From: Bicyclus anynana
Lineage: Eukaryota; Arthropoda; Insecta; Lepidoptera; Nymphalidae
Length of the DNA stretch: 64,000 nucleotides
Reading direction: 5' to 3'
Assembly (NCBI RefSeq): GCF_947172395.1
Contig: NC_069085.1
Location: 7,906,112-7,970,111 of the forward strand
The position numbers and the translations under genes were made by a program. Shown piece after piece: positions 40,746 to 52,107 of this stretch. Below the pieces are notes generated by a model, which had not been told where the DNA came from, did no database searches, and saw only the letters and a list, made by a program, of their open reading frames with translations. Each line of letters begins with the position of its first letter. The stretch's first letter is position 1.

Positions 40746-41305
40746 TTTAGTTACGTCACGGGGCAATCGTATAGCTGTAAGCTTACACATGAATTGCCCA
40801 TGTCGTTATAAATATGGTATCGTATAACGCCATAATGCAATTTTTCAAATACAATCTTCAATTAATATCAAGATAACCAAATTATGCACGGTTTATTCTT
40901 TTTGCATATTCAAATACGACTAATAAAAATGCTTTATTGATGATACTTTTGATTTCCGATAAGGTATGGCGAGACTTTACGTTTCGTAATTGTGTTAGTC
41001 ATTACCTCATTAAGTATTTCAAGGGTCCCGCACATGACTTCTTGTTATATTATAAGCTTATCTGGTTGTCGATCACAGTGGTCAATGGAAGCCAATTTTA
41101 GGAGGTAGCATGACTTTTGAAAAATGGTTAAATGAAATTCTTTTAAAGTTATCAGGTAATGCGTTTTTATTTTTTCATCGTTTTAATGTGAGACGATACG
41201 GCAGAGCCACACTGTTAACAGCATCACATTGTTAAAGACTCAACATCAAGAGGTCATATAATATTTATATTTGAATTATGTTTATCTGATACCTTAACAC
41301 ATTTG
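40746..41305. other. No gene recognised
   Basis: AT-rich; nothing supported. Confidence 0.4.
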
Positions 41306-41315
41306 CACACACACA

Positions 41316-41375
<60 letters not shown>
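41306..41375. repeat. (AC)n microsatellite
   Basis: About 35 AC units with a single CT interruption at about 41316, followed directly by a CTAGT-superfamily fragment. Confidence 0.97.
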
Positions 41376-41377
<2 letters not shown>

Positions 41378-41379
41378 TG

Positions 41380-41570
41380 AAATAGTTTATAGCACGCCCG
41401 TAACTTCTACCGCGTGAATAACAGTTTTTCTAAGTAAAAAGTAGCAATGTGTCAATTCAGGGTATCATCTATATCCATTCCTAATTTTAGCCAAAGTTAT
41501 TCAGTGGTTTTCGTTTCAAAGAGTAACAAACATCCATATTACATACTTCCATACAAACTAGGAGGGGAGC
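41380..41570 (+). repeat. Interspersed repeat fragment (GCCCGTAACTTCTACCGCGT)
   Basis: Contains CCGCGTGAATAACAGTTTTT, AGGGTATCATCTATATCCAT, GCCAAAGTTATTCAGTGGTT and AACAAACATCCATATTACAT, typical of the reversed 3' half of LINE- or Helitron-derived repeats in Lepidoptera. Class unresolved. Confidence 0.45.
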
Positions 41571-43575
41571 CTGTGATGCTAAATTTGCAGTTACTAAAGG
41601 GAATTGATTAGATTTAGTAGATTAGGTGTTAGAAAGAATAAAGTTATATACTTTTTTCGCTTTCAGCGGTGGGTAAATAAACGACATATAATAAAGACAA
41701 TTTTTATTACTTTGGCTTACTGAAATAATCAGAAAACATGAGCGATTATTCAGGAGATTATTTTACTAAAAATATTTTATTTATTCAGGAGATTATTTTA
41801 TTATAATCTCTTATCGTCTAGTCTCACTGAAACTCAAAAACAGTACGATCCATTACAATATATTTTTCTTCGTTTTCTTCGTTCGTTCGTTTGCTCGATT
41901 AGGTTTATAAAAATAACTATTGAAAGCAACAGACGATAATCTAAATAATTGAAATTGGTAATTTCGTATTGATTTGCAGTCTGCTGTTAAATATTTAATT
42001 TTTATATCATAATACTTTTATAATATTTTTTTCATATCAAAGGTAGTAATTTTAATTAAGCTTTTATCCAAACACGATCATGAAATCATAATTTAAACAA
42101 ATAAACATAGCAATTCATAGAGCTATTAATCTTTCCATTGTATAAATGATAACAGATATTCAGTTTAGCACCGTATCAAAATTTTATCTAAAATCTAGAT
42201 AGCCAAGTGTTATAAACAACTTATAAAAACTTTCGTGACATAGACAATAGCATTCTTAGCTGTCTATATGTATTCAAATGAGACTCCACATATTCAACCC
42301 ACGTTGTCGCGTGCTGAACTTAATTTGATCAGTTGATTTATGAATACTTTTTATAAATAATACACATAGACTAAGAGCTGGTGCTAATGAATTGACTGTA
42401 AAAGCTCAATTTTGTGAATGTGTTTCTAGGTTTAATTTTTTTTTTATTTAATAAATTTTAACTAGTCAACTAAACTCCTGATAATAATATTATAACGAAT
42501 AATCGACGTCAGAAAATTGGTCAGTAAAATGACGATATGCTGGCTTGGCAGGAATATAACACCTTACTATTTTAATTAGATTATGTTAATTGCTATTTTA
42601 TTTATTTTTATTTAATTGGTTCTAAGAGTTAAAAGTTAGTGAAAATACCGTACCTGTACCGATCTAAATATACCTAATGAAACTTAAATCAAACTATTGT
42701 GTTCCAATATTTCTATTCCCTTCGATTTTGCAATCGGTACATCTTAACGATCAGTTGAACGATATAATGTAATAATAGAACAGTCTTGACAGACAGACAG
42801 ATAAAGTGATCCTGTAAGGGATAATTTATTTGATGAAGAACTCTAAAAACCAGTGTTTTAAACGGTTGAAAGTCATTTATTTATATAAGTTACATTTCCA
42901 TTATTATATTTAACACATGTCATAGATAAAATGTCACAATTATTACAAATGGAACCCTGTGAGGATGTTGTGAACTACAAAGTATATGTAAATTAACTTA
43001 ACATAAGTAGAGAGGCGGATTTATTGATTTTCGGTCAAAAAGTCATTTATTTTATAATATATTTTTTCAAGAAAAAAGTTTTTTAATGTTGTAAAAACTC
43101 ATTAATGCTTTCTTTTTCGTCAATGCTTTGCGGTAATTTATTTTATATTTTAATGCACATTTTGTGCGGGCCAGTACTGTTCACAAGCTCTCTATTTGCA
43201 AGGATTCGTGATCATATCAATAAAAATATCCAACGCACAAGATCTCGTACGCTATGATTGAGTGCCGTTATGCCTTGTGACTTCATTCAGTGTTGCACAA
43301 TAACATAAATCGTCTATTCATATGCCATTATTTGTAATGGAGGACACTATTTATTAAACCGGTACCCTAAGTACGTACTACAGTTCACAACTAAGATCGA
43401 ATTTCATTTGTAATATCCTCATAATTGTCATTATTGCACGTTTTGCTGCCCATAGTGAATATCAAATTTTGCACGACGGCTATTATTGAATATTGTCGCG
43501 TAAACATCTCTTGAAGTCATTGCAAAGTAAAGAATTGCCCGTTTCTATTAAATATTTAATTGATTCTTTTATAAA
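41571..43575. other. No gene recognised
   Basis: Two kilobases of AT-rich DNA with no supported frame, RNA or repeat family; the longest stretch of this kind in the right half. Confidence 0.4.
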
Positions 43576-43578
43576 TAT

Positions 43579-43881
43579 AGCCGTGATAGCCCTGTGGATG
43601 TGACCTCTCTGATTCCGGAGGGTGTGGGTTCGAATCCGGTCCGGGGCATGCACCTCCAACTTTTCAGTTGTGTACATTTTAAGAAATTAAATATTACGTG
43701 TCTTAAACTGTGAAGGAAAACATCGTGCGGAAACCTACATACCAGAGAATTTTCTTGATTCTCTGCGTGTGTCATGTCTACCAATCCGCATTGGGCCAGC
43801 GCAGCGTGGTGGACTATTTTCCTAAGCCCTCTCATTCAGAGAGGAGACTCGAGCTCAGCAGTGTGCCGAATATGAGTTGAA
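43579..43881 (+). mobile_element. tRNA-derived SINE, family B
   Basis: Head GCCGTGATAGCCCTGTGGAT (A box region), B box GTGTGGGTTCGAATCCGGTC, body GGGGCATGCACCTCCAACTT, CATACCAGAGAATTTTCTTG, end CTCGAGCTCAGCAGTGTGCC. Near full length. Confidence 0.85.
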
Positions 43882-44430
43882 AACGAACGTTATAAATAAA
43901 TCAATAGGATTCCAATAGTAATAGGTAATCCATACAAAGTCAATGATCCACTGTAAGGACTAGAATGGAAGCGGATCTCAAGGGAAGGAGATGTGTCTTG
44001 GTTTTGAAAATTCTTCAGTTAACATTAGTGTTACAGATGATATACAATCAGATTTGTAATATTAACGGGTGCAGACAGCTTCACATGTTGGTTTGTGTGT
44101 GGAACTGATCGAGCGTCAGCAAAGCAAAACATGTTTGTGAATTATTATTCATCTGTCTGTGAGTGCCTGTTAATCATCGAGGTTTTGGTAAACGGGTTTC
44201 AATATTACACGCCTTCCCCTATATCATTAGTTTACAAAAGTGTTGTGCTATCATTCTATCTATACTAAAGTCTACTCACACTGTTTACCAATAAACAAGT
44301 TAAAAATTAGGGTATAAATCGCTACTAATTTCCAATCTAATATTAAATTAACTTGCTCTTAAATTAATGAGTATAAATTTGATTAATAACTATAAAACAA
44401 TTTAATATAGATAATAACATTTTATATTAT
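43882..44430. other. No gene recognised
   Basis: AT-rich with nothing identified. Confidence 0.4.
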
Positions 44431-44734
44431 TTTTAACCGACTTCCAAAAAGGAGGAGGTTCTACGTTCGGCTGTATGTATGTTTTTTTTTTTTTTTTTTT
44501 TTTTATGTATGTCCAGCGATAATTCCGTCATTTGAGGACCGATTTTGAAAATTCTTTTTTTGTTTTGAAGGGATTGATTCCAGGGTGGTCCCATTTTTTT
44601 CATGTCAGGATCTGATGATGGCATCCTGGAGAAATTGAGGGAAACTTTCGAAAATTGTAAAGACGGCTAGTGCGTTTGTTAGTGTTTCCATAAGGTATTT
44701 TAAACCACTACAATTTTGTGAAGGTCTGGAGTTG

Positions 44735-45135
44735 GTCTGATGATGGAGCCGATACACAGACGATGGAACTCGTCAACGATTTACAGCAGGTACCTTTTGT
44801 TTGGGCTTGATTTATTTGTATTGATGAGTACTTTCCACCTAGATGGATTGTGACTGTATTAAGAGTCTGATAATGAAGACGAACGAGAGTTAAGAGAACT
44901 ACTCAACGGTTCACAGTAGCTACCTTGTGTTTGGACTTGATACGTTTGTATTGATCAGAACTTTCCATCTAGATGGGTTGTAACTGTATTAGGGGTCTGG
45001 TGATGAAGATGAAGGAGAGTTAAGGGAACTCCTCGACGGTTCACAGTAGCTTGTGTTTGGACTTGATAAATTTTATATTGATGAGAACTTTCTACCCATA
45101 TGTATTGTGACTGCACAGAGGGTCTGGTGATGAAG
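44735..45135. repeat. Imperfect tandem repeats, unit 120-140 bp
   Basis: GTCTGATGATGGAGC, GTCTGATAATGAAGACG, GTCTGGTGATGAAGATG and GTCTGGTGATGAAGACG recur at 44735, 44875, 44995 and 45122. Each full unit includes GTGTTTGGACTTGAT.. and ACTTTCCAYCTAGATGG. Confidence 0.85.
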
Positions 45136-45345
45136 ACGGAGGACAGTCACCTTTTACGTTTTTCTAAATATTCATATTACGTGTGGATAAAGGGGGAGTG
45201 AAATTTTGTATATGAGTTAAGGTAGTATTTTTAAAATTGGGATTGTAGGACTTAGATACTTATCATAAGAAAATAACGTTTCAACTAATTGCTTATTAAT
45301 TTTTGTTCACACTCAGTAGGTGTGCTAACACTAAAAATTAAAAAA

Positions 45346-45650
45346 TAAAAATTTTAATAAAAAAAATTCAACCGACTTCCAACTCGAAAATTAACTTAAA
45401 CTAAAAAGCAAAAAATAACATCTTACCTATGTGCTACCTTCTGATCAGTTTGAAGGCGGTGCCAATCCAGTGACATGTTTTAATTAAAGCCGTTTCTGAA
45501 TGAACCACAGACATTGTGTAATTTAAACGGCTTGAATTAAAACATCACTGGCTTGGCACCGCCTTCAAACTGATCAGAAGGTTTTTGCTTTTTAGTTTAA
45601 GTTAATTTTCGAGTTGGAAGTCGGTTGAATTTTTTTTATTAAAATTTTTA
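45346..45650. repeat. 305-bp foldback palindrome
   Basis: Outer arms (45346-45414 and 45582-45650) are reverse complements through AACCGACTTCCAACTCGAAA and TTAACTTAAACTAAAAAGCA. Inner arms share CCTTCTGATCAGTTTGAAGG and AAGCCGTTT. The left arm carries an extra 22 bases, and about 30 central bases are unpaired. Confidence 0.9.
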
Positions 45651-45726
45651 TATAAAATGACATGCGTTTTCTACCTTCATTTCTAATTTGTGATTTAGTA
45701 TAAGTACTACGATAATAGTAAACTAA

Positions 45727-46983
45727 ACTATGCACAAAAATTAAGGGAGCAGAAAAAAAATCCAAATTTTTGGGGGATTTTCAACAGGCTGTAACTTATA
45801 CAAAAATGGTCGTACAGCAAAAAAATAAAAAGCAAATTGTAGCTCTAAGTGTTTAGTTTTTGGATCTGAGTTTGAAATTTTTTTTTTGAAAATATTTTTC
45901 GAGTAATCATAAGAAAACCACCGAAAAAAAAATTTTCGAAATTTTTTTGGGTTTTTTTTTAATCTACGGACGTGGAAAAATTTTTTCGACTCAACCTCCA
46001 TATGGACCGGATAGCTTGTTTATTCAGATTTAATTTCATTTTTTTTAAATCTCGATACGAGCATTTCTCGCTGAGATATCGATGTTTGAATGGAAAAAGA
46101 TCATTTTGTCTTTGATTACGAAAATTAAGAATTTCGCTCTGAAAATGTCATAATTTTTATCAAAAATGAAAAAATTTTTTTTTTTTAATTTTTCTCTCAA
46201 TTCTTAGTGACTTGAAAAATTAAAGAAAAAAAAAAATTATGACATTTTCAGAGCGAAATTCTTGCTCCTTTAATTTTTTAAAAAAATCGATCAAGTGGGA
46301 AAAAAAAACGGTTGGCTGGATTGAATTGAAACTTTGTAGGGTTTTTGTGGGTATATTGAACAGTAAAAGGCACACTTAACTTCAGTGGTTTCCGCAATAT
46401 TTTTGATTGGGCGCTTGATTTTCCAAAAAAAGACAAAAAGCCCTTTTTGGATGCTTTTTCAAATTCATGTAATGATTGAAAAAAATTTTTTTTTTCAAAA
46501 TTCAATTGCCAATCCTTGTAGAGAATTTATTCAAGTTTTTAAAACCAACCTCAAAATTTCTGTGCAATCATTGGTTGCTGAGATATTGGTAATCAAAGAC
46601 AAAATGATCTTTTTCCATTCAAACATCGATATCTCAGCGAGAAATGCTCGTATCGAGATTTAAAAAAAACGAAATTAAATCTGAATAAACAAGCTATCCG
46701 GTCCATATGGAGGTTGAGTCGAAAAAATTTTTTCCACGTACGTAAATTAAAAAAAAAACCCAAAAAAATTTCGAAATTTTTTTTTTCGGTGGTTTTCTTA
46801 TGATTACTCGAAAAATATTTTCAAAAAAAAATTTTCAAACTCAGATCCAAAAACTAAACACTTAGAGCTACAATTTGCTTTTTATTTTTTTGCTGTACGA
46901 CCATTTTTGTATAAGTTACAGCCTGTTGAAAATCCCCCAAAAATTTGGATTTTTTTTCTGCTCCCTTAATTTTTGTGCATAGT
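45727..46983. mobile_element. 1.26-kb element with about 390-bp inverted arms
   Basis: The left arm (45727-46119) begins ACTATGCACAAAAATTAAGG and the right arm (46589-46983) is its near-exact reverse complement, ending at TGCATAGT. Differences are mostly A/T run lengths. A TA on each side of TGCAC..GTGCA fits a TA target duplication. The 470-bp centre contains a second hairpin (AATTTCGCTCTGAAAATGTC near 46130 and its complement near 46255). No transposase is encoded. The high arm identity points to recent insertion or gene conversion between arms. Confidence 0.85.
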
Positions 46984-47004
46984 ATAGTATAGTATAGTAT
47001 AGTA
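46980..47004. repeat. (TATAG)n microsatellite
   Basis: Five TATAG units start at the right terminus of the inverted-repeat element, apparently growing from its target site. Confidence 0.85.
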
Positions 47005-48780
47005 GACTATAGCAAAAGCAAAACCCTCTCTCTAAATTACAATAACTTTACAAAATATGGAAGAAAATTAGGTACATCTAGATATTAATATACAAACATA
47101 GATTGGTGGTATACCTACCTACCTCAAAATACCCACAACGTTGTTTGAAACCCTCATAAATATTGACACAAGTTAAAAGTTGTCCATAGTATTAAAAATC
47201 CGGGACCAGTTGTATGATATTATTATTCGCTAGGTGTGACAAACGTCTGAGAACTTGACCGACGTTTGCCACTCCTCTGGCGCTAATCTTAATACATCTC
47301 AACATATTTCAACAGTTTCGACGCTGCGTAAGAAATACGCCTTATTATATCAATTTCTGTTGCAGCGCTGTATCGCTTGATTATGTGAGAACCTAAGCTT
47401 GATTGTTATTTATTATGCTTTAATTTGACATTCGTGCAATATTAAATACAGTGTCCTCGCTTACCGAAATCTCGGCTAAAATATTCCTAAACTTTTTGTT
47501 TCATCAATATCGGCTGTCATATTGATTTATTCATTAATTTGCATTAAACGCCTATACTGTTGAGCTATTAGACATGATAAAACACACTTTAGTCAATTTA
47601 ATTTAAAATAATGTAATAGGAAATTGTAGTTATGATAATAATTATAATTATGTACTATAATAAATGTTGATGTACTAATAAGGCGATCGCCAGGATGCTG
47701 AGATTCAGTCTCTTCACACTAGAACACGTTTATTATAAGTTTACGTAACGACAATGCCGAACATACTGACCTACCCATGGCGGAACGTATTGTGATCTTT
47801 TAGAATAAGGAAGCCCACACACGCGTTAAAAGGCTATATGTAATTTAGTCATTAGTTGTGTTGTATTTGTCGGGTAAGTTTGTACATACGGAATAATATT
47901 GTCTTATCATGAATTGCTGGTGTACATTTTACGCCATGGTATGCTTGTAGATATCCTTACCCATAATATTGATAATATTATTGAGTATGTGTGGGCAGCT
48001 TAATAGTTGAACGCTGACAGTTAGCGACGGACTTATGATGCGTCTGGGCAATTTGAACTTAATGTTTATGCAGCGCTGGCTTCGCGTTTGTATTACAAAA
48101 TAATAAAAACCTTTCTTTTATTTTTTTAATAGAAAAGAGCGTTTATATATTGCTCAGAAAGATAGACTATACAGCAGTAGCGAAGACCGAAATTTTCTAG
48201 TAGGTAACCCGTTCATGTGTTTTTAGACTTAATGAGTTTTTGTAAGTCTGAATGTATTTTTGGCTGAGTACGTTAAGTATGTTCGTGAAACTCGTGGATT
48301 TTTAAAAAAGTAACCTGATAGGTATCGGGTTGTTAGGAACCATACAGTATACACGCTCGACGAACGCTGACGCTCAGAATCGCACGTGTGAAGGGGCAGG
48401 TAGCAAACTACGATGTAACCTGTCATTCTATTAATTATCAGTAAAAAAATACTCGCCAACAATAAAAATCCTTTTTCGTCCCAGAAATCATATATCAATG
48501 CGAATATGCAACACTGTATTGACACATATTATTAATCTGGGCCAGTAAGGTCATAGACGTGCATAACGATTCATACTGATCGTTAGATAAGTAATGTAAA
48601 GATAAGTAATGTACCTATTATGTACCTGATTGCTGTAAAGGGCAAGCATAAAGGATAGACATTTGCATCGCAGCCTGAAAAAATCTGGTATATATTTACC
48701 AAAGTACGTAACTATAAATGTTATGTGTTTCAATCATTGAAAATAAAATTATGCACTTTTAATACATATAAATAAAATAA
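47005..48780. other. No gene recognised
   Basis: AT-rich with scattered short frames (for example 98 codons minus strand at 48229-48525) lacking recognisable motifs. Confidence 0.4.
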
Positions 48781-48784
48781 AAAG

Positions 48785-49035
48785 TGTCCGTCTGTGATTT
48801 ATAAATAACTGTTACGAGTGCTTTTAACTATTTACACAATACTGAAACATAATCAAGTTTTTCAAAAGATTTTCATTTTGTCCGAGCTAATCTTTGGCAT
48901 GGCTGAACGGATTAAAATAGGAAGACAGAGGAGGTTATAGAGCATAATATAGGCTTCTTTTTATCCCGGAAAAATCCATGGTTCCAGTGGGATTTGTGAA
49001 AAACAAATTTCACGCATATAAACTCGGGTCCGCTA
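48785..49035 (+). repeat. CTAGT-superfamily repeat, degraded
   Basis: GTCCGTCTGTGATTTATAAA, TCTTTGGCATGGCTGAACGG, ATCCATGGTTCCAGTGGGAT, TTTCACGCATATAAACTCGG and GTCCGCTAATTT: same order as 25570-25858, with the end mutated. Confidence 0.5.
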
Positions 49036-49420
49036 ATTTAATAAATATAATCGAAGAATACATAGACCAAAGAGTAATTAAAGAAATCCCTAGACTCGAC
49101 TCTGTGAGTGGCAATAGCGATACTGCGACTAAGTCGAATCGAATTTGTAGTGACTAGGACAAAGTAGGTACTACAAGGAGTATTTATGCATCATGTATTG
49201 CATCTACTAGTTTGGTTAGTTAAAGCGATTTATGTATCAGTTGAGTTACACGTAAATTGCGCGAGCAGTGAAATGCACACGACAGTTTATCCTCGGACCT
49301 CTGTTTGACCTCTTGGTATCCTAATATCGCGCGTGAGTAGCGCATAAGCAGCTAAACTTGCTACGGATTGTGCCTCACAATCGGACATTGGTCTTAGAAA
49401 TTCGTGAGGACATGACCTAA
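49036..49420. other. No gene recognised
   Basis: Mixed composition; no frame or family identified. Confidence 0.35.
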
Positions 49421-49423
49421 GAG

Positions 49424-49695
49424 CGGTGGGACATGATGCGTTGCTGTGTCACTGCGTCGTCTTACATAGTTGCATTGCAACCACTAAAACGAGGCGGGGA
49501 GGGGTGAATGCGTTGCGACGTCGCAGCGGCACCGCTCAGTTGTTTATGCCAATGAGTTATTATCAGACTGTCCAACGCTGCTACGGTGCCGATTACGACA
49601 TAACATCGTTGCGGCGCCGCATCGCTCGTGTGCCCGCTGATACGGTGAAATCTTTGCGAGGCGGCGCCGCAACGCATCGTGTGCCCCCGCTTTTA
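49424..49695. mobile_element. GC-rich inverted-repeat element
   Basis: GCGGTGGGACATGATGCGTT at the left and AACGCATCGTGTGCCCCCGC at the right are imperfect inverted repeats. A TAA lies immediately outside each end, compatible with a 3-bp TWA duplication of PIF/Harbinger type. The interior has repeated GCGGCGCCGC and CGCATCG words. The open frames in it follow from its GC content. Confidence 0.5.
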
Positions 49696-50032
49696 AGTAT
49701 AAAATATGCTGCCGTTGTATTTTATTTATGGTTGCTGATGAACTTACAGCAAAGTCTTATTGTGCGTTCTTAAGAAAATACAATACAATAACATTAACAA
49801 TTTTTACTTTACTCTTCAATTATGGACAAGTACAAAATACTACGCTCAGTCACAGGGTGGGAGTTAGGATTTTGTCAAGTACCCAATATCCTCCAGGAAA
49901 ATATCGTGATTTTTGAGGCTAAATTAAAATAAAGCCTTTAGTAATGTTTAGCTCTTTTTAGGCTTTTTTTATTTCATGATAATCATGAAATGAAATGAAA
50001 TTTTGTTAAATTAACAACTTATATTTTTTACC
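49696..50032. other. No gene recognised
   Basis: AT-rich; nothing supported. Confidence 0.4.
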
Positions 50033-50312
50033 TGTTGAGCACGAGTCCCCTCTCAGAATGAGAAGGGTTAGGCTAATAGTCCACCATGCTGGCCCAATGC
50101 GGGTTAGCAGACTTCACACACGAAGAGAATTAAGAAAATTATCTGGTATTCAGGTTTTCTCACGATCTTTTTCCTTCACCGTTTGAGAAACGTGATTTTT
50201 AATTTCTTAAAATGCACTGAAAAGTTGGAGGTGCACGCCACAGACCGGATTTGAACCTACGCCCTTCGAATCGAAGGCAGATATCATATCCACAGATCAA
50301 ATGAGCCATTTT
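50033..50312 (-). mobile_element. tRNA-derived SINE, family B
   Basis: GAGCACGAGTCCCCTCTCAG, GTCCACCATGCTGGCCCAAT, ACTTCACACACGAAGAGAAT and GCACGCCACAGACCGGATTT match family B reversed; the head is decayed near 50300. Confidence 0.8.
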
Positions 50313-50632
50313 TTTTAAATAGCCTGTCTGGATCGGATGATAATATTTTGAATTGCGCCAAAGCAGCCAGACTGTCTATAATGTGTCGTAAGCCTAAACC
50401 TTTCAATAAGAATGCGTTGGAAACAGGAAAAAGCGTTATTGAATTAGCCGGATAAAAACATATACAATAATAATTTCCTTGAAGTGATTATAAAACAGCT
50501 GCCTTTATCAACGAGGTATTCTTATGACAAATCATTTCACGCGTATCCGATGTTGTGTGTGTGATAAAACAATCATGCGTATAATTAATGTGTGTATAGT
50601 TTTACATTATCAGCCTACTTTGACTGAACAAT
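50313..50632. other. No gene recognised
   Basis: Mixed composition, nothing identified. Confidence 0.35.
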
Positions 50633-50635
50633 ACT

Positions 50636-50762
50636 AGCCCAGGCTTTTCTTTCTCTAGGAGCTTTACCCATCACGCTGCTTTAATGCGGCTTGGCGGGCT
50701 GACCCAGGACCTCGTAATCTTAAGCTACATAGATTAACCACTGGACCATCGAAGCAGAGTAA
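50636..50762 (-). mobile_element. SINE family C, 5' part
   Basis: Read in reverse: CTTCGATGGTCCAGTGGTTA, ATCTATGTAGCTTAAGATTA, CGAGGTCCTGGGTCAGC, then GCCGCATTAAAGCAGCGTGA, as in the copy at 5815 but with a large internal deletion. Confidence 0.65.
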
Positions 50763-50998
50763 CTTGAGTACTTATTTGTACAATTTTATTATAGTTTGTC
50801 CACCTTGAAATAAATGTTTTCACTAACACGAACTTTTACATTTTTTGGCAAAGTATAGCAATTCTCCAATGTTGTTACATCATAATAGTCAATGAGTAAG
50901 AAACAATTATGCGAACTTTATATGCAACATAATATCATGCTCTAATTGAACAAATAAGTATTAGTATTGGACGCCACATATGCCTCCGTTTCGTTTTG
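50763..50998. other. No gene recognised
   Basis: AT-rich. Confidence 0.4.
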
Positions 50999-50999
50999 A

Positions 51000-51148
51000 C
51001 GGCCTCCGTGGCGCAGTGGTATGCGAGGTGGATTTACAAGACGGAGGTCCTGGGTTCGATTCCCGGCTGGGCCGATTGAGGTTTTCTTAATTGGTCTAGG
51101 TCTGGCTGGTGGGAGGCTTCGGCCGTGGCTAGTTACCACCCTAGAAGA
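51000..51148 (+). mobile_element. SINE family A, 5' half
   Basis: Excellent pol III head: GGCCTCCGTGGCGCAGTGGT and GGTCCTGGGTTCGATTCCCG, then CTGGGCCGATTGAGGTTTTC and GGCTAGTTACCACCCTA. It stops there and an A-rich run follows. A reversed CCGGTAGGGTG piece lies at about 51199. Confidence 0.85.
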
Positions 51149-51650
51149 ATAGAAAAAAAAATCGTCCGGCACCCTATCGCATGACGTAACGTCTTTTCCG
51201 GTAGGGTGTTATCCAGTCATCAAACCACTCTATAATATATATAATATATATAATCTCAAATAAAATCCCATACATTACCCATAATTTTTTTTTCAAATAG
51301 AAGACATCCTACCTTAGATATTAATATTGAGAATATTGTTATGTGCGCTCTCCCTAAGAATAAACAAACGTAATATCAATCAAAACTGGTTATGTACATC
51401 GTTTGATTTGTGGAGTTCTTTAAAGTGCCTATCCACAGGTCAACACTTAAGCGGCGTTGCTTTTTCATTGTTACGTCATAAAAATAACGCCACGCTGTCT
51501 TTAATAGTATGTAACGAGAGCCTGCAAGAGCCAGACGTACCACATTTTATAAAAGCTGAAAGTTCTTGTACATTTGCCTTGTGTATGTACATAAAAAATG
51601 TTCAAAATAGAACATTTCCTCTCTACTACAGTTTCGAGATGAGTCCTCAG
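51149..51650. other. No gene recognised
   Basis: Contains an (ATAAT)-like run at 51232-51252 and a 118-codon frame at 51327-51683 that ends inside the next SINE and shows no domain; not called as a gene. Confidence 0.35.
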
Positions 51651-51651
51651 G

Positions 51652-51935
51652 GTAAGCGGCTGGGCAGATTGAGATTTTCCTAATTTATCTGGCTGGTTGG
51701 CTGGCTGGCTGGTGGGAGGCTTCGGCCGTGGCTAGTTACCACTCTACCGGCAAAGACGTACCGCCAAGCGATTTAGCGTTCCGGTACGATGCCGTGTAGA
51801 AACCGAAAGGGGTGTGGATTTTCATCCTCCTTCTAACAAGTTAGCCCGCTTCCGTCTTTGACTGCAGCATCACTTACCATCCGGTGAGATTGTAGTCAAG
51901 GGCTAACTTGTAAAGAATACAAAAAAAAATAAAAA
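51652..51935 (+). mobile_element. SINE family A, head missing
   Basis: Begins at GCGGCTGGGCAGATTGAGAT, has an expanded (GGCT)n run at 51690-51710, then the standard body GACGTACCGCCAAGCGATTT, CCGAAAGGGGTGTGGATTTT and the CTAACTTGTAAAGAATAC A-rich tail. Confidence 0.85.
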
Positions 51936-52107
51936 GTTCCGGAAAAAATCAAGCCACCTGTGAGTTTTTATCGAAAACGCTGCCATAACGAGTTTAAGCA
52001 GCGTTTTTGATATTCGATATTATAGGATTAGGATGGATTAGGATAACAAAACAATGCATGGTGGAATATTATGGATGCTGGCTGAATCTTCTAAGCTAAA
52101 AAAAAAG

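Larger units (their letters stand above)
44432..45650 (+). mobile_element. Long ACCGACTTC element ending in a foldback
   Basis: It starts AACCGACTTCCAAAAAGGAG and finishes AGTTGGAAGTCGGTTGAATT, so the termini are inverted. In order it has the GGAGGAGG head, a T23 tract (44482-44504), the ATGTCCAGCGATAATTCCGT module, an imperfect minisatellite (44735-45135) and a 305-bp palindrome (45346-45650). No ORF was found. Its 5' ends occur alone at 16112, 23042 and 36111. It may be composite. Confidence 0.6.

Noticed and set aside
51000..51075. Functional tRNA gene at the SINE-A head
   Set aside because: A and B boxes are present, but no proper cloverleaf closes and the SINE body follows directly.
51327..51683. 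118-codon open frame
   Set aside because: Ends inside a SINE and has no recognisable feature.
51000..51935. One SINE-A split by a 500-bp insertion
   Set aside because: The two pieces overlap (both contain the GGCCGATTGAG to TAGTTACCAC segment), so they are two separate truncated copies.
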